NCBI RefSeq assembly: GCF_032062135.1
Contig: NC_092866.1
Span: 23,286,065 to 23,350,064 of the forward strand
DNA: 64,000 nucleotides
Source of the DNA: Pyxicephalus adspersus
Lineage: Eukaryota; Chordata; Amphibia; Anura; Pyxicephalidae
Direction: 5' to 3'
Numbering within the stretch: the first letter of the stretch is position 1; every line of letters starts with the position of its first letter. Below the pieces are notes generated by a model. It had not been told where the DNA came from and made no database searches. It worked only from the letters and a program-made list of their open reading frames with translations. Both the position numbers and the translations under genes were made by a program. Positions 23,239 through 35,639 of this stretch are shown here, in pieces.

Positions 23239-23565
23239 CAAACAAAAACCGGGGCTAGGAATATTAGACATAATAAGCTCCTAAGAGTCATATTGGGTCC
23301 ATATAAAGAATACATTTTGTTTAGGAAAATAGTAATCTATATGTGTGTTGGAATTAAAATTTCTCAAATACCAAAATATCCCATTTAATATCTATTGAGT
23401 TTAAATATTAACTTGTATGAATTACTTAAATTGATTGAAGTTACAGAATATATCAATTGACTTATTTCAGTGTTGGCAAGTTTCAAGAGCCAGCACTGTA
23501 CAGCAAAGAATTAATATATATATAATCAACATTAAAATCAAAATGCCATTGTATGTTATTTGTAT

Positions 23566-23570
23566 ATATA

Positions 23571-23630
<60 letters not shown>
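23566..23630. repeat. AT microsatellite
   Basis: A nearly pure TA run in the spacer between the inverted-repeat arms. Short plus-strand frames rich in Ile-Tyr come from it. Confidence 0.95.
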
Positions 23631-23663
23631 CTCTCTTTCTCTTTTTCTATTTTTCATGTGGTA

Positions 23664-23965
23664 TGGTTATGTTTCCCTAACAAAGATAGGTGTGGATAAT
23701 TCTAGGATCCTTCTGATGCTAAATGGTGAAATGCGTCAAGGACATATTACAATTAAAGTTACTAGAAAAATAGATCAAACTATGAATAAATGTTTGTAGT
23801 AAATTTATTATAATATTGATCATGCACCAATTGTTGAAGTAACATTTTTTTATGATGCTTTTATTCTAAGTGTTTAAATAAATATTGTAATTTTAGATTG
23901 TGGATCATGTGATAATATTTTGAGGTACAAAAAAAGTCCTCAGAAATATAGATGGTGTGTAGTTG
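23664..23965 (+). repeat. right arm of 1-kb inverted repeat
   Basis: Reverse-complement partner of 22943-23238. It contains its own hammerhead-like core on the plus strand at 23712-23737 (CTGATG ... GAAATGCGTC), in which the first core strand lacks a base and stem II (CTAAATGGT) is poor. Arms differ by substitutions and small indels, so the structure is not recent. Confidence 0.85.
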
Positions 23966-26217
23966 TGCAATAATTGGGACATGGTATCATATGCATTTTC
24001 CCCATTCAATTAAATATGTAATTAAGGCAAGGATCAAGCAGGCACAGGTAAAATCTTGAATTTTACAAACCAATTAGCTCTCCACCATGGTTCCCTTTCT
24101 ACCTGTAAATCATGTAAACTTAGAATGTTCCTGCTACTACCCCCCTAATATAAAATAAATTAAAAAGTCTAATACACAGTGAGGAACCCCCTTATAGGTC
24201 ACTACAATTATGGAGACCTATTACCCGAAGTACAAAAGTCTATTTTTGTAATCATTACAAAAACTTTCAGTTGGTTTAGCCCTTCAGCATCTACCACTTT
24301 GTTATAAATTTTTGCTTGTGGGAACCTTTAAAACAAGTTGTTTATGAGTCATTTTGTATTTTGTAGTTTCACCAACATTAAAGCAGTATTGGCATGCTCA
24401 GCTGAAAAAAAAAGCTTTGCAAGGTGTGAGCGAGATCCCTATCCTGTTACAGTTATTATTTAAAAATGTTGCTATAAATATATATATATATATATAGCAC
24501 AATTTTATACATATATGCCCCAATAAAGTCTCCTTTCCTTTCTAGTATGAAGCTACTAATACTGTAACTATTATGACTGCAAAATCTCCTGTACTTAGTC
24601 ATCATATCAGTCTAGCAATTTTTCCATAACAACTTCATACATGACTTTTTAATATATAAAATAACTTGGCTTTATTTATGAATTGCAGGAAACCATATCA
24701 CTGACATTCACAACCTCCATTGTCTGACATCCTTTCACACTACACTTGTCTTCTGGTCGCCTGCCATGGAATATTTATAAATAGGTGTTTTATGTTTTTT
24801 TTTCTCATGGTTCTCCCTATTGATGTAATACTGGTATATTCCAGACAAATAGGTACATAAAATAGTGTTGGAGTGCAGAAAAAAGTAATATTTGTTTGTC
24901 TTCAGCCTCACGTGTCTCACGTGAATCCCCTTGATCATGTTCAGGGCCGTTTAATCCCATATAAATCTATAATGGTAAAACTGGTGATTCATGACATGGG
25001 TCAAATTGAACTGATCTTCTGCAGGTGACTTTGAAAGTGTTTGCACATTTACAAGTGACTGGTTTGCCTCCCACAAGACTTTGCCTGGAGACACTTAAAC
25101 CAGAGCTTTTTGAAATGACTAAAAACTGTTTCTTCTTTATTGTCTTTCAGAATTGTATTTTCTTCCTTTGCTTAGCAGACTCTGGGCAGTTTGCCATTTT
25201 TAAACATTGCCAAGAAAGACTTCTGCGGCTTTATTCAAACCTTTGAGTAATTTCCCGGCACACATAGGAAATATCCAGCGAAGGCCCAGTACACATCTGT
25301 GTGTGATGAGATGTTTGAAGATCTAGTTCACAATGTGTGGTTCCTTCCTCCTTAGACCACCAGTGGTCTGTGAAGATCAAAGTACTGTTTCTTATCTGCT
25401 ATCAGATTGTGTTGTCTGGTGACTTTGTGCATTTATATTATATTACATTATTTATTTTGGCTTTGCTTTGTGTATTTAGGCACAGAAGTAAAACATATTT
25501 AATTGCTTCAATTACAAAAGCTTTCTGGTGGAACAATTGTGGGTCAGAAAACATTTTGCACAGTTTTAGCCTTGTTCTTGTGGTTTCGGGCCTTAAAGGA
25601 CAACTATTGTGGAAATTAATGATTTATTAAAATTGTATAGTGTTCGGTATATTATTTTTCTGTCCTCATTATTAGGTGCATATAGCACATAGACATGAAG
25701 ATAGAAATGCTCTTTATTGACTGTATTCTTTAAATTGCTATTACTTCTTTTTTTTTTTGTTGTTTGTTTTTTTACCACAATTTTACACAGATCTTAACTG
25801 CCTAGAAAAAAAGGACAGTGGCAGGATCAAAATTTATATGCCAGATGTGACAATAGAAATCATACTTTTAATCCCATGTTATTCTCCCTCATTTAAGACT
25901 TGAAACAATTGTGCAGCTTCAGCCAAGGGCAAATACTGTCTTTGCCTGTTCAGCAGGAACCACACAGCTTACAGCAGCCATTGCAGCATAAGCCAATATA
26001 GTGCTGCATAATGCCAAGAAAGAAGAGGTGGAGTATTTTGGGAATTGACCCTTATTTGATGGAGGAATCAGTGAAACACAGAAGAGGAAGGTATAGAGTG
26101 CAGGACAGAAAGTGTACTATGGACTGGGACTGTGAAATCTGGGATACTGTGCCCCACGAGTCAGGTTATCACATACCTGGCTGAAGACCAATGTGATAAG
26201 GGGGCATTGCACGTCTA
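23966..26217. other. no recognised gene; one AT microsatellite
   Basis: A TA run at 24475-24496 lies in otherwise AT-rich sequence. Short open frames at 25025-25246 and 25337-25630 (+) have no motif I recognise and no convincing splice context. Confidence 0.35.
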
Positions 26218-26450
26218 GGCCCTGATTTATTAAAGTTCTCCAAGGCTGGAGAAAATATACTTTCATCAGGAAAGCTGAGTAGTTGAGCAAACCTGGAATG
26301 GATTTCCTAAAATCAAGCTATTTGTTAGCTATTTGTTAGCATATGTTTTCAATCCTGGGCCAGATCCATTCCAGGTTTGCTGGATCACCCAGGTTCACTG
26401 ATGAAAGTGTATTCTCTCCAGCCTTGGAGAACTTTATTAAATCAGGGCCC
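26218..26450. mobile_element. palindromic MITE, copy 3 (best preserved)
   Basis: Near-perfect inverted repeat of about 85-base arms: ggccctgatttattaaag at the left and tttattaaatcagggcc at the right, with caaacctggaatggatt and its complement inside. Flanks are cta on both sides (26215-26217 and 26450-26452, sharing one base with the end), consistent with a TA or 3-bp target duplication, as in Tc1/mariner or Harbinger elements. No coding capacity. Confidence 0.85.
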
Positions 26451-29347
26451 TAGTCTGTATGTCTCTGGAATGGAGCCAGGGTAGTAGTGACAGGTATTGC
26501 AGAGTATGAATGATCTTGACTGGGGAAACTAAACTAGCTCAGCAACAGGTGAGCAGGAACAAACTATGGCCAGGAGAAAAGCCAGACTAGCAGGGGTTGG
26601 GCTGAAACTGGTTCAAATTGTTGTATTATCGGGCAATAACATCCATCACCATACATTTTAGGCATGGGCCTTAAATTGGCTCTCTGGAACCAGTTCTGAA
26701 AATAGCCATGCGTGTCTGTAGGGGTACTTTTTGCCTATATGCATACATGTTTGTGTATGGGTGTTCATATTTGTGCACACACAGCTTCACACAAGCCTAG
26801 GTCTTGCAGGTTTCTGTGCATTCCTGCTATTCATGTTAGGGCAGTAAACTAATGCAGGGTGCAGCAGGGCAGGGAGCACTGGAGAAAGAGTTGAACCCAG
26901 AAAGATATAGAAATCTGTAGATGGAAACAGAGCAGCAGGGCCAGCACACATAGAAAGCAATAGAAAAGTCTGTGGCCCATAAGCCTCCAGAGAAGAACCC
27001 TTGTTGCATCCAGAACTTCACATTCCTAGCAATCCAGTGTTGCTTTTTACTTTACCTTTATTTGTTACATATTCTACCTACACCTGTTTGGAACACAATC
27101 CCCACCTCCCTAGTGGCGGGACTTACCTTGTACCCTCTAGAAAAAGTTGTAAATTCCTCATTGAGTTTTAAGGCACAGGGTAGAAACTGAAACCAACCTT
27201 AAAAATATAGTCTGGAACTTTCCTTTGAGCATAGAAAAACAAAAAGGATATGAGGATTGGCAGAACTGTGAACCCTACTCTGGTAAATTTAATTTCAAAT
27301 TGATTTGACCCTCTCAAGGGATACCTATCTAAAAAGAAGGAAGCAACACAAGAGCCATTATTTTTCTACTGCACAGGTAATCTTGGTACACTACAACTTT
27401 TGACATAATGTAAAAAAAATATCTCTGCAAAAACAAGAAAAGGCACAACATGCAAAAGCCAAGGGAAAAACAACCTGTGTCACACAGGCCTCCAGGTTGG
27501 AATCGTGATAATTGACCTAGACTCAATCTTCACAGAATTACTAGCTTAAAGAACCCCAATCCAAACATAGCAGACTAAGAAGACCATTACAGGGTATTGT
27601 TAACCAAACTGCTAACCTTCTCTACACATGGATAGCCTGCCATGAAATTGATTTTAACTCCCAACAACTGCAGTTGCAAGTCTGCCCTTCAAGTACTGTC
27701 TACCGTACACATGCTCACATTTAAACAAATATTACATAGAATTTATTAAATATTATTATTAAATATTATTATTATTAAATAGAATTAAAGAACAAAAACA
27801 ATGCATTGATATTTACAGATACATTTTTAAAAAAGTAAAACAAACCATGGCCACCCGTATAAACCTAAATATTGAAGACAGTATTTGTCTGGGACGGGCC
27901 AGTCCAGATTGCAAAGTCTAAAAGTCCAGTTGTTGTTAACAGTTGGGGCAGGGCTTTCTGTGAGATGTGCAAATAGGGAGCTGGCTTTTGAAAATTTGAA
28001 GTGGCTAGGTCACTTGGGAATGACAGGTTTGGCATCTAAATAACAAGAAGAAAAATGGGGGCTAGCGGTGTGTGTTCACATGTTTCAGTGCATTATTGTT
28101 TCAAGAATGATAAGCCAACAAATTGTTGATAAACAAGAAACATGGAATCCAACAAGTCTAAATATAGTATACTGAAGACCTCTGTTCTTGGATTTCCTAT
28201 GCCCTATAAGGATGTTTCCAATAGTCTGATTATGATGTGCTTGTCTAAACTGCATCTAAATTGTGATTAAAAAAACATACCTTCTGTCTGTATCCTCTGT
28301 TATGTTAAGTTCCACTAAACATTATCCCAAATAACAACGTTATCCATCCAAACAGAATTTTATGTGGGTGCCCCATTTACTGTGTGTCAGTGTTGTTGGA
28401 GTTCACTTGCTGGGAGGGTCAACATTTGTATGGCAGGAGAAAGAGAAATACAACAGCTCACAATCTACTGAATAGATGGACATATGGCTGAAGAGACAGA
28501 ATATACAGGAAACTCCCAGTTATCTGGCATGCATAGCAATCATTAATATCATTAATGTAGTTTCTGGTTGACTGGGACTTTTAACTACTATATTTATATT
28601 AGTATAAAATACTATTAATATAAATAAACACATATGCAGAGAATGATCAGTACAAATGTACAAATCCATCAGATATACAATATATACCTATGTTGTATAA
28701 TCAGAATGTCACACAAAAAGCACAGGGCAGTATAATGTCAGCAATAGAAAGAAAGTCCAAACCCAAATGTGACTAGCCAGGAAAGAAATAGAGGAGCTGT
28801 GGGAGTAATGCACAAACTGTTGGCACAGCGCACAAGTTAATTTTTTTTTGTCCAGGCTTGAGTTCCAAATAACATAAAACATAAAATTTACTGTATCTCA
28901 TTAACAGTATGTGAACCTACAAAACTTTTATTGTTAACATTGAAGTTTAACTATACATTGAAAGCAAAATTACCCAAACAAAAGGAAAGACCAGTGGTGG
29001 TAATCTTCATGATTATCTCATACAGGTGTAGCCTAAAAAAATCCCCAACCATCTCAAGTTTCATAGGATTATTGTCTGTACCAATTTTGTTAGTGATACA
29101 AAATTGTTAGTGATACCTTGACATGTTTCATGTTGCATGTTATACTTTTCCTACAATAACAAGTGGTCAATGAAAGTCTTGAACCTGGAAATTCATGTGC
29201 AGTTTCTCATTTAAGAACATATTCTAAGCATGACCTACTGTAAGATAAATATAAGTTTTAATGTATGTTTAAATCATGCCTCTGCACTGTGTAACACTTA
29301 TTCTTTTTAGTCACTGTGTAGTTTATTCTGTAATATTTAGAATAGAG

Positions 29348-29378
<31 letters not shown>

Positions 29379-30610
29379 GTATTCCAACATTTAAGTATTT
29401 ACACTTTAAAGCTGTACTGTAAAGTTTTAGATATTGCTGTTTAACTTCTCATACAACTATTTCCTCCCGTAACCTACAATTGGAAATTTATACTCATGGT
29501 TTGATTAGTCGATAAATATACTTTTATTCCCAGTCATACATAGCAACCATTGGATGTGTTTAGCTCCTGCTAAATGTTAACACTTGTTTTGTTTTTGAAG
29601 CAGTGGTTTGGAAACTTGGAAACTGGTACTCTCTTACAAAAGCCACAGTTTGTCAGTAATCTGTATTAATTATTAAATTAGAAATAAACTTTCTTTCTTT
29701 AGAAGGCATTAAATCTTGGATTGATGAAGTTGGCATGATGTACTGATCTAAGTGACAGCATAGGTAAATCATTTCTCTTTACACTTTGATGTTAAGCCAG
29801 TGATTCTTAGCCAATGACAGAATATTGGAGCAGAGAATCATAAAACACTACAATCAACTAAAATTGTTTCTTTGTTTCTAGAAATATACATATATTACAT
29901 AGATAATTTATATTTTACATTATCACATGTCTAACAAAATAGTTCTGTGCTATCAACAAGTTTTTTGCAAGTCAATGTCAATACCGGTCAGTAGATTTTC
30001 AAAGTAAGTTCTGGTAAAGTGTATATATTTTTAAGGGTAAGATTACAGTTCAGATCCTACTTTCACTTGCCTGAATTAGCAGAGATTAAATATTTACTTA
30101 TTATTTATATACAGAAAGTAAATTATGTAACAGAGCACCTCAAAGGCCATACTACAGAACCAAAGTCTTTAAGGTCCATTGGAATAGATAAAAAGGGTGG
30201 GAGAGATGAAAGAATGGTATTTAGTTAAAGCTCCATAGAAAGTTGTGAATTAGAAATCTTTAAATATCCCAGGCCAGAATTAGGTAATATGGTTGATGGA
30301 AGTAAGTTACTGTTCTAAAATAATCCAATGCATATACTTGCTAAGATTTAATGCAAGCAGGGAGCACAGGCATAGGTTTCTAGAGAAGATAGTCATTTAA
30401 ATGACATTACAATGCTGGAAATATTACATTTTGCTAATGTGGATCTTATTGGATCTGTCTGACAACAATTTCAATAGCTGTAAAAATGTATGTCTATAAT
30501 AAAGAAAACATCTTTAGGAATATGAGTCCAGACTCCCTTAATATTTTAAGATGATGGTACATATAAAGAAAACCATGGGCATGAGTTTAATTGAACTTCT
30601 TAAAGATATA
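26451..30610. other. no recognised gene; TAA microsatellite
   Basis: About 4.1 kb of AT-rich sequence. A TAA run lies at 29348-29374. An ATT/ATTATTA cluster lies at 27745-27780. No transposon ends or conserved protein motifs found. Confidence 0.35.
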
Positions 30611-30618
30611 GTCAGAGC
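30611..30618. repeat. left target-site duplication, 8 bp
   Basis: gtcagagc, repeated perfectly at 31514-31521. Confidence 0.9.
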
Positions 30619-31513
30619 TAGTGTTGGTGTTCGAATTTGGATTGTCCTTATATTTGACCCGAAAATGGTTGTTCAAATTCAGTTAGACCCGGCCCGAAAA
30701 AAAACAGAGATTCAACGGTTAAAATTCAGATTAAAACAAATGTAAAAAATGTGTTCATAAAAATTAAAATTAATGGTAAATTAATTTATTGTTTGTGTTT
30801 ATTTAACTAATTTTTTTTTACAGGTTATCCTACAATGACATGATTTCTCTTACACACTTTCCGGCACAGAAATATTATAATACATTTGTTACATTTTTCT
30901 TTTATCCACTGTGACAAAAATGTAACAAATGTATCATATACCTGTGCCTGTTACAGAGTAAAAGATACTTGCCGGCCGGCATCTTCTCAATGATTGCAGC
31001 AGAGTCTGTGGTAGTGGAACTGCAGAGTTTATTTGCAGTTCAGTTCCCACGGTCACATGACCCTGGGAACTTTACGGTCACAGCTGTGACTGCAGGTAAT
31101 CCCCGGGCACTAGAGGATTAGTAGGGACAAATTTCCCCATTCATCACATCTAGTGTCCTGTGTTCTTGGATAGAGAAACTCTATCCAAGAACACATAAGT
31201 AAAGGGCTGCAAGAGCAATCAGGATCGCTGCTGCAGCCCTGTAGTATGTGTTCCTGGATAGAGTTTCTCTATCCAAGAACTCAGGGCTCCCTATGTTCTT
31301 GGATGGAGAAACTCTATCTAAGAAAACATACAACTAGTAAAGGGCTGCAAGAGCAATCTGATTGCAGCCCTTAATAGTTCCTAAAAATAACCAGAATTCT
31401 CCCACTATTGACTTCAATGATGTTTGAATTCGGCATTTGATCACCCAAACAATATCTCACTGTTCGATCGAATAGCTGTCGAATCGAATAGTGAGATTTT
31501 TCAACCAACACTA
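30619..31513. mobile_element. hAT-type non-autonomous element, 895 bp
   Basis: Begins tagtgttggt and ends accaacacta, a 10-bp terminal inverted repeat, with a perfect 8-bp direct duplication outside. Both are hAT hallmarks. Subterminal sequence carries ttcgaat and cgatcgaatagctgtcgaat words. The interior has three copies of the hairpin gttcttggatagag / ctctatccaagaac (31162-31192, 31250-31280, about 31295-31326) and two copies of a ggctgcaagagcaatc hairpin (about 31204-31240 and 31342-31374). It shares gcatcttctcaatgattgca with the element at 21052. No transposase frame. The perfect duplication suggests a fairly young insertion. Confidence 0.88.
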
Positions 31514-31997
31514 GTCAGAGCTTCTTATTTTTAAAAAATAACATCATTTAAAAGACAGCCATACATGTTTAGCTGTGCAGGTGGCATCAAGTATGAAGTC
31601 TGATTGTTTGTAAGTGAGATTAAATGATTGGATTTTGGAAGAAAACATATTGCATATTTCTCTCAACAAAGTTTTTACCAAAACCACACACTTTTATGAT
31701 TATGTTAAACATTTTCCTTTTTCATGTGTTATTCTAAACAATAAAATGTTATAAATTCTCTTTAATGAGATATCTGTAAAACATGAGAAATTGACTTCCT
31801 AGATTATTTGTGTCCAGTGTGATATTTGTTACAATATTGTGTCACTTTTACACATATTGCCTTTGAGGTGCAGAATCTTTTTAGAGACCTGAAGTACAGT
31901 ACCTGAAGTACAGTAAGATGGAATATTGACAAGAACTACTCAAAGCATTACTGGAGAAGTTAATGTCCTCTATAAGAATTTGTGGGTAGAGGGAGGT

Positions 31998-32055
31998 CTT
32001 TAGGCAACAAATAACATAGAATAATGCAGTTTTTGATTGGGTTAGTACATAATGA
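31998..32055 (+). repeat. dispersed repeat pair, first copy
   Basis: taggcaacaaataacatag and atgcagtttttgat recur at about 32947-33005 as taggcagcaaataacataa and atgctgtttttgat, about 950 bases away in the same orientation. The family is unknown. Confidence 0.5.
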
Positions 32056-32115
32056 GTAATATGATATTTATCTTTGGTGTGATATAGTGTCTAGATTTTG
32101 TTTTGTTCTTTTCAG

Positions 32116-32229
32116 AGTAGAAGAGCAAAGATAGACCATGTTGAAGACATCCATAATCTGCTCAGTCTTCTGAGAACCCTTGTAGAGCATCCAGAGAAAA
32201 GACCAGCATTAGAGCAGGTTCCGACCTGA
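32116..32229 (+). other. candidate 3' terminal coding exon, unidentified
   Basis: A strong pyrimidine tract (ttttgttttgttcttttcag) ends at 32115. The frame beginning there is open for 37 codons to TGA at 32227-32229. It includes KIDHVEDIHNLL and VEHPEKRPALEQ, which looks like ordinary charged, helical protein. I do not recognise a family. The downstream sequence (agcgggaccaagagatccag and beyond) has the feel of a dispersed repeat, so the frame may instead lie inside a non-coding element. No partner exon has been located. Confidence 0.22.
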
Positions 32230-33490
32230 AGCGGGACCAAGAGATCCAGCATGGATTTTAGGCAGATGGCACATTGCCAAAGAACCAGCGTTTACTGATT
32301 TGACAGTGGGCAGCCATGAGCAGTACTGAACCACTCACTGCCAAACTCATTCATTCTCAATTGGGCAACCACAGGTAGACACTACATGTAGAGTCTCCCC
32401 CCAGGCAGCGATTCATTGACAAGATGAAGTAATAAATGACCTGCAACCTAACTTCTGGTCAGAACATACCCTTTCAGCTTAACAAGTAATTCATTACAAT
32501 ACTAATATTTTACATTATTTTAAAGTAACAATACTTTATATTTTAACATTACAATATTGGAGTTGATGGAACCTTTTTAAAATAAATACCTATCTCCATA
32601 CTGTTTTTACAGAGAAAAATAGGCAGGCTACCATGAATGACCTTCTGAGTGCTAGTTATTTCTGGTTTTAGTGGTTTCTGAATTCCAAGCACTATGTCAT
32701 AAACCTAGGGGAAGAACGCAGTTAGTCAGCGAGTGAAGCCAGAACTTACTCGTTTCTGCCTACTTATTCTAGGTCAGTAATTTATAGGGTAACAAAGCTG
32801 TTGAAACTGCATGGCATCCGGGCAATTGGCATTTGCATAGGTATCAATAGAGAAGCAGCATTTTCACCCTAAGTGTCCTGTATTTCACTGAAGATTCACT
32901 GAAGAGGTTATGCCAAAGATTTTTCTTTTTAATGTTTTGACCTAAAATATTTAGGCAGCAAATAACATAAAACAATGCTGTTTTTGATGAAGTTAGTACA
33001 AAAGAATCAGGTAAAACACAAGTTTTTTTTATGTCCTTGAGGAAACTGTACTTAGACTGAAAAAGGAAAAATACATTGCCACCATATGTATAAGTTGGAA
33101 AGCTACAATTTTTTACTGTTCTTGTGTTTGAAAATACTTTATCTTCAGTAACACGCCAGCCTATTTCAGCAACCTATTTTTTAGGAGTATTAGATATTTA
33201 GGGATAAATCTGAGGTTTTGCTTCTATCTTTATGTTAGAAAGTGGGTAGCTGCCCTTTAGTGTTGAAGAAGAAATAAAATGACATAGAAAAGAAAAGAGG
33301 GGTTTGTGGCTAAAGAGCATCAATGTATTATAGTTATGTATTCAGTAAAACAGTTGTCATACAAATTTACCGAATATATATAAAGCACAACCATGGCCTA
33401 TTGTGCAGTCCTGGGGTTTGGATGTTGGTACTATACATAAAGTTCCTAAATTAAATATTCCCAACCGTGTTTGTTTTTTGAAGTAATGTA
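32230..33490. other. no recognised gene
   Basis: Unassigned sequence containing the second member of the dispersed pair (about 32947-33005). Nothing else is supported. Confidence 0.3.
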
Positions 33491-33528
33491 TCCGACGCAT
33501 TTCACCTTGGTGGGCTTCCTCAGGGGTA
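33491..33528 (-). ncRNA. hammerhead-like motif, copy C
   Basis: Minus strand: CTGAGGA, AGCCCACCAAGGT, GAAATGCGTC. The core pattern CUGANGA ... GAAA is kept. ACC/GGT can form stem II. A-T and T-G could make a two-pair stem III around GC. Flanks cattaccc and ggatacatt could pair as stem I with one mismatch. Cleavage would follow GTC. Activity is unproven. Confidence 0.45.
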
Positions 33529-34272
33529 ATGCTTTGATACAGGTTTTGGTGATGGTATTTCTCAAAGGTTTAAAACATAGTGCAGAATAAACCTATTTGG
33601 CTGTGCAGGTATTTGTGACCAACAGGATACTTTATCTTGGACCCAACTATATGGTGATCTTTTGAAAGTTTTCGTCAGTTTTAGTCAGCTTTGGATAGTC
33701 CCTGCTTTCTCCCAGAGGAATTTGATATAGATAATAGGCAATGGAATTATAGAAGGAGGAAGTGAGCACTCACTCAAGCCCTTGTAAATAAGTCCTGCAC
33801 GCATAGACAAAAGGATTATGTTCTGTGTAAGGCACACAGACACGAGGGTTGTGAATGCCACTGTTACAGCAAAAGGACTGGCTGTGTGATAGAACTCGCC
33901 ATTTAAAAGCAGAATTGGCGGCATCCTTGTTGGACTTTTCTCCTAGTGCTGAGCTCCCCTTTCCTTTTGCCTCCTGGTCATCTCTCTTTGGGGCCCCTCT
34001 GCTTCTGTATCTCTGGGGGACAATTTAGAAGGTTCAGCTTTGGACAGATTCACAATACCAGCTCAAAACATTCAAATCTCCCCACTTCTCTCTCCCCAGG
34101 GAGCAGGAAGTCTAAGCCCTCCCAAGACTTTCTTTGACACTGAAAGCAAGTGCTAAACAGTTGATCCAGGATTCAGAGTCCTTGTAGAAATAATAAATAC
34201 TCTACCTATATTTAATTACATAACTGTTAGTGCTTCTTAATACAATTACCCTAAACCATTACAGAAAAACTT
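33529..34272. other. no recognised gene
   Basis: Short frames on both strands (33685-33924 minus, 33946-34137 plus) show no known motif. No element ends were identified. Confidence 0.3.
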
Positions 34273-34276
34273 TTAA

Positions 34277-34578
34277 CATCCCTGACGGTCTGATTATATC
34301 AGTAGATTTGAATGTATAAGCGGTTTATTCTGTTCAAACTTCCCGCCCAAACCCACCCCCCCCAGCCCACTGTCCCCATATGCTCACACATCCCATTGAT
34401 CACGCCGGGGGCACGAGGCCAGGGGACACAGATGGCAGGCAGACATCGCCAGGGAAAGCCGCTGGCTTGTTGGGACCAGGTAAGTCCTTTACAATGCCAC
34501 CCCGAGGGTGGCTAGGGGTTACCACTTTTGGTACTAAAAATTAACCCCGAGCCACACTCGGGAAAACTGCCAGGGAGG
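34277..34578. mobile_element. piggyBac-type MITE, copy 1
   Basis: TTAA at 34273-34276 and 34579-34582 brackets ends catccctgacggt and, on the minus strand, cctccctggcagt. The TTAA duplication and ends beginning near CCT fit piggyBac. Inside, ccgagccacactcggg near the right end matches the family words seen at 54751 and 57445. The middle is GC-rich (34340-34500). No transposase. Confidence 0.75.
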
Positions 34579-34582
34579 TTAA

Positions 34583-35639
34583 ACTCTATATTTTTTGAGA
34601 ATTACACAGTTTAGCAACACAGGGCTTTCATTCACTTTCTGTTCACTGGCCAACTTACAGTTCTAAAGCTAGTAAACCTAGGCAAGATGGCCTGGCTGTA
34701 CTGCTAAGACACTCAGCAGCTTTCACAGCAGCTACACAAATAATGCTGGTTGCATAAAGAAGGCAAGAAAGGGCTGTGCGTAGCAACAATCCCAAAAACT
34801 CTTGCTTATCACATATGACTTCACAGTGAGCCAGAGGTAGCCTCAGCTACTACCTCTGCAACCTAATGATATGGTACTGGATCAGAATTTTGGTTCCTTG
34901 TGCACATATTTTTATATTTAACTTGCCTTAACAGCCTCCCAGCTGGGGTCCCTTCCCACCTCCTGGCCCCATAGCAGTATATATATATCACCTATAGATA
35001 CAGATCACCTCAGTGTCCCGTATGTTGCCACCATTTTTAGCCATATGAGACGTAAACCATTTACTTTCCATTTTTAAAAATGTTTCACTAGTAACTCTCA
35101 CTATAGCTCTAACCTCTTCATAGCAGAATCTCTTGATACCTATCAACTAGTATTCCCAAAAGCTCATGTCTCATGTCTTGTCATAGAGTACAAGGTAAAG
35201 TTCGCAAATAAAAAGCATGATTAGCAGTAAAATGTTATGGTGGGTAAAAATAAAAAATGTAAAGAATGAAATGTTGGCCTTGGCTATACATTAGGCATCA
35301 GGCAGCTACAAAATCTTACAGGAATGATCACACTGCTCAAAATGTATCAAAATGCCCTTTACAGCTAGAACTCATAAAACACACTTTTATGTGTACACAT
35401 TCTCTTTTGCAGTCGAAAAAAAACCATTCTATCATTTTCTGTAACCTTACTTCTACTTTCCAAAACTGAGCAGCTACATACCCCCCTTTAATGCCATCTC
35501 ATGCAACAGATGGCCAACAAAAAAAAAACACAAGAAACTATTACTTTTTCCCACACGCAGCCAGTCAAACAGGAAAAAAAAACCTAACCTTGCCCAATCT
35601 TAGCTACAAAAATGAAGATTTTTAGGTCAAGTGTTAAAG
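34583..35639. other. no recognised gene
   Basis: AT-rich sequence with short A runs (for example 35519-35529). Nothing supported. Confidence 0.35.

Noticed and set aside
23435..23799. Frames with long Ile-Tyr runs followed by YVSLTKIGVDNSR
   Set aside because: Microsatellite plus inverted-repeat arm. The shared peptide on the opposite strand at 23103-23315 reflects the DNA repeat, not a protein family.
29108..29150. A fifth minus-strand hammerhead-like site (ttgacatgtttcatgttgc)
   Set aside because: The second core strand is roughly kept, but no CTGANGA partner lies at the right distance.
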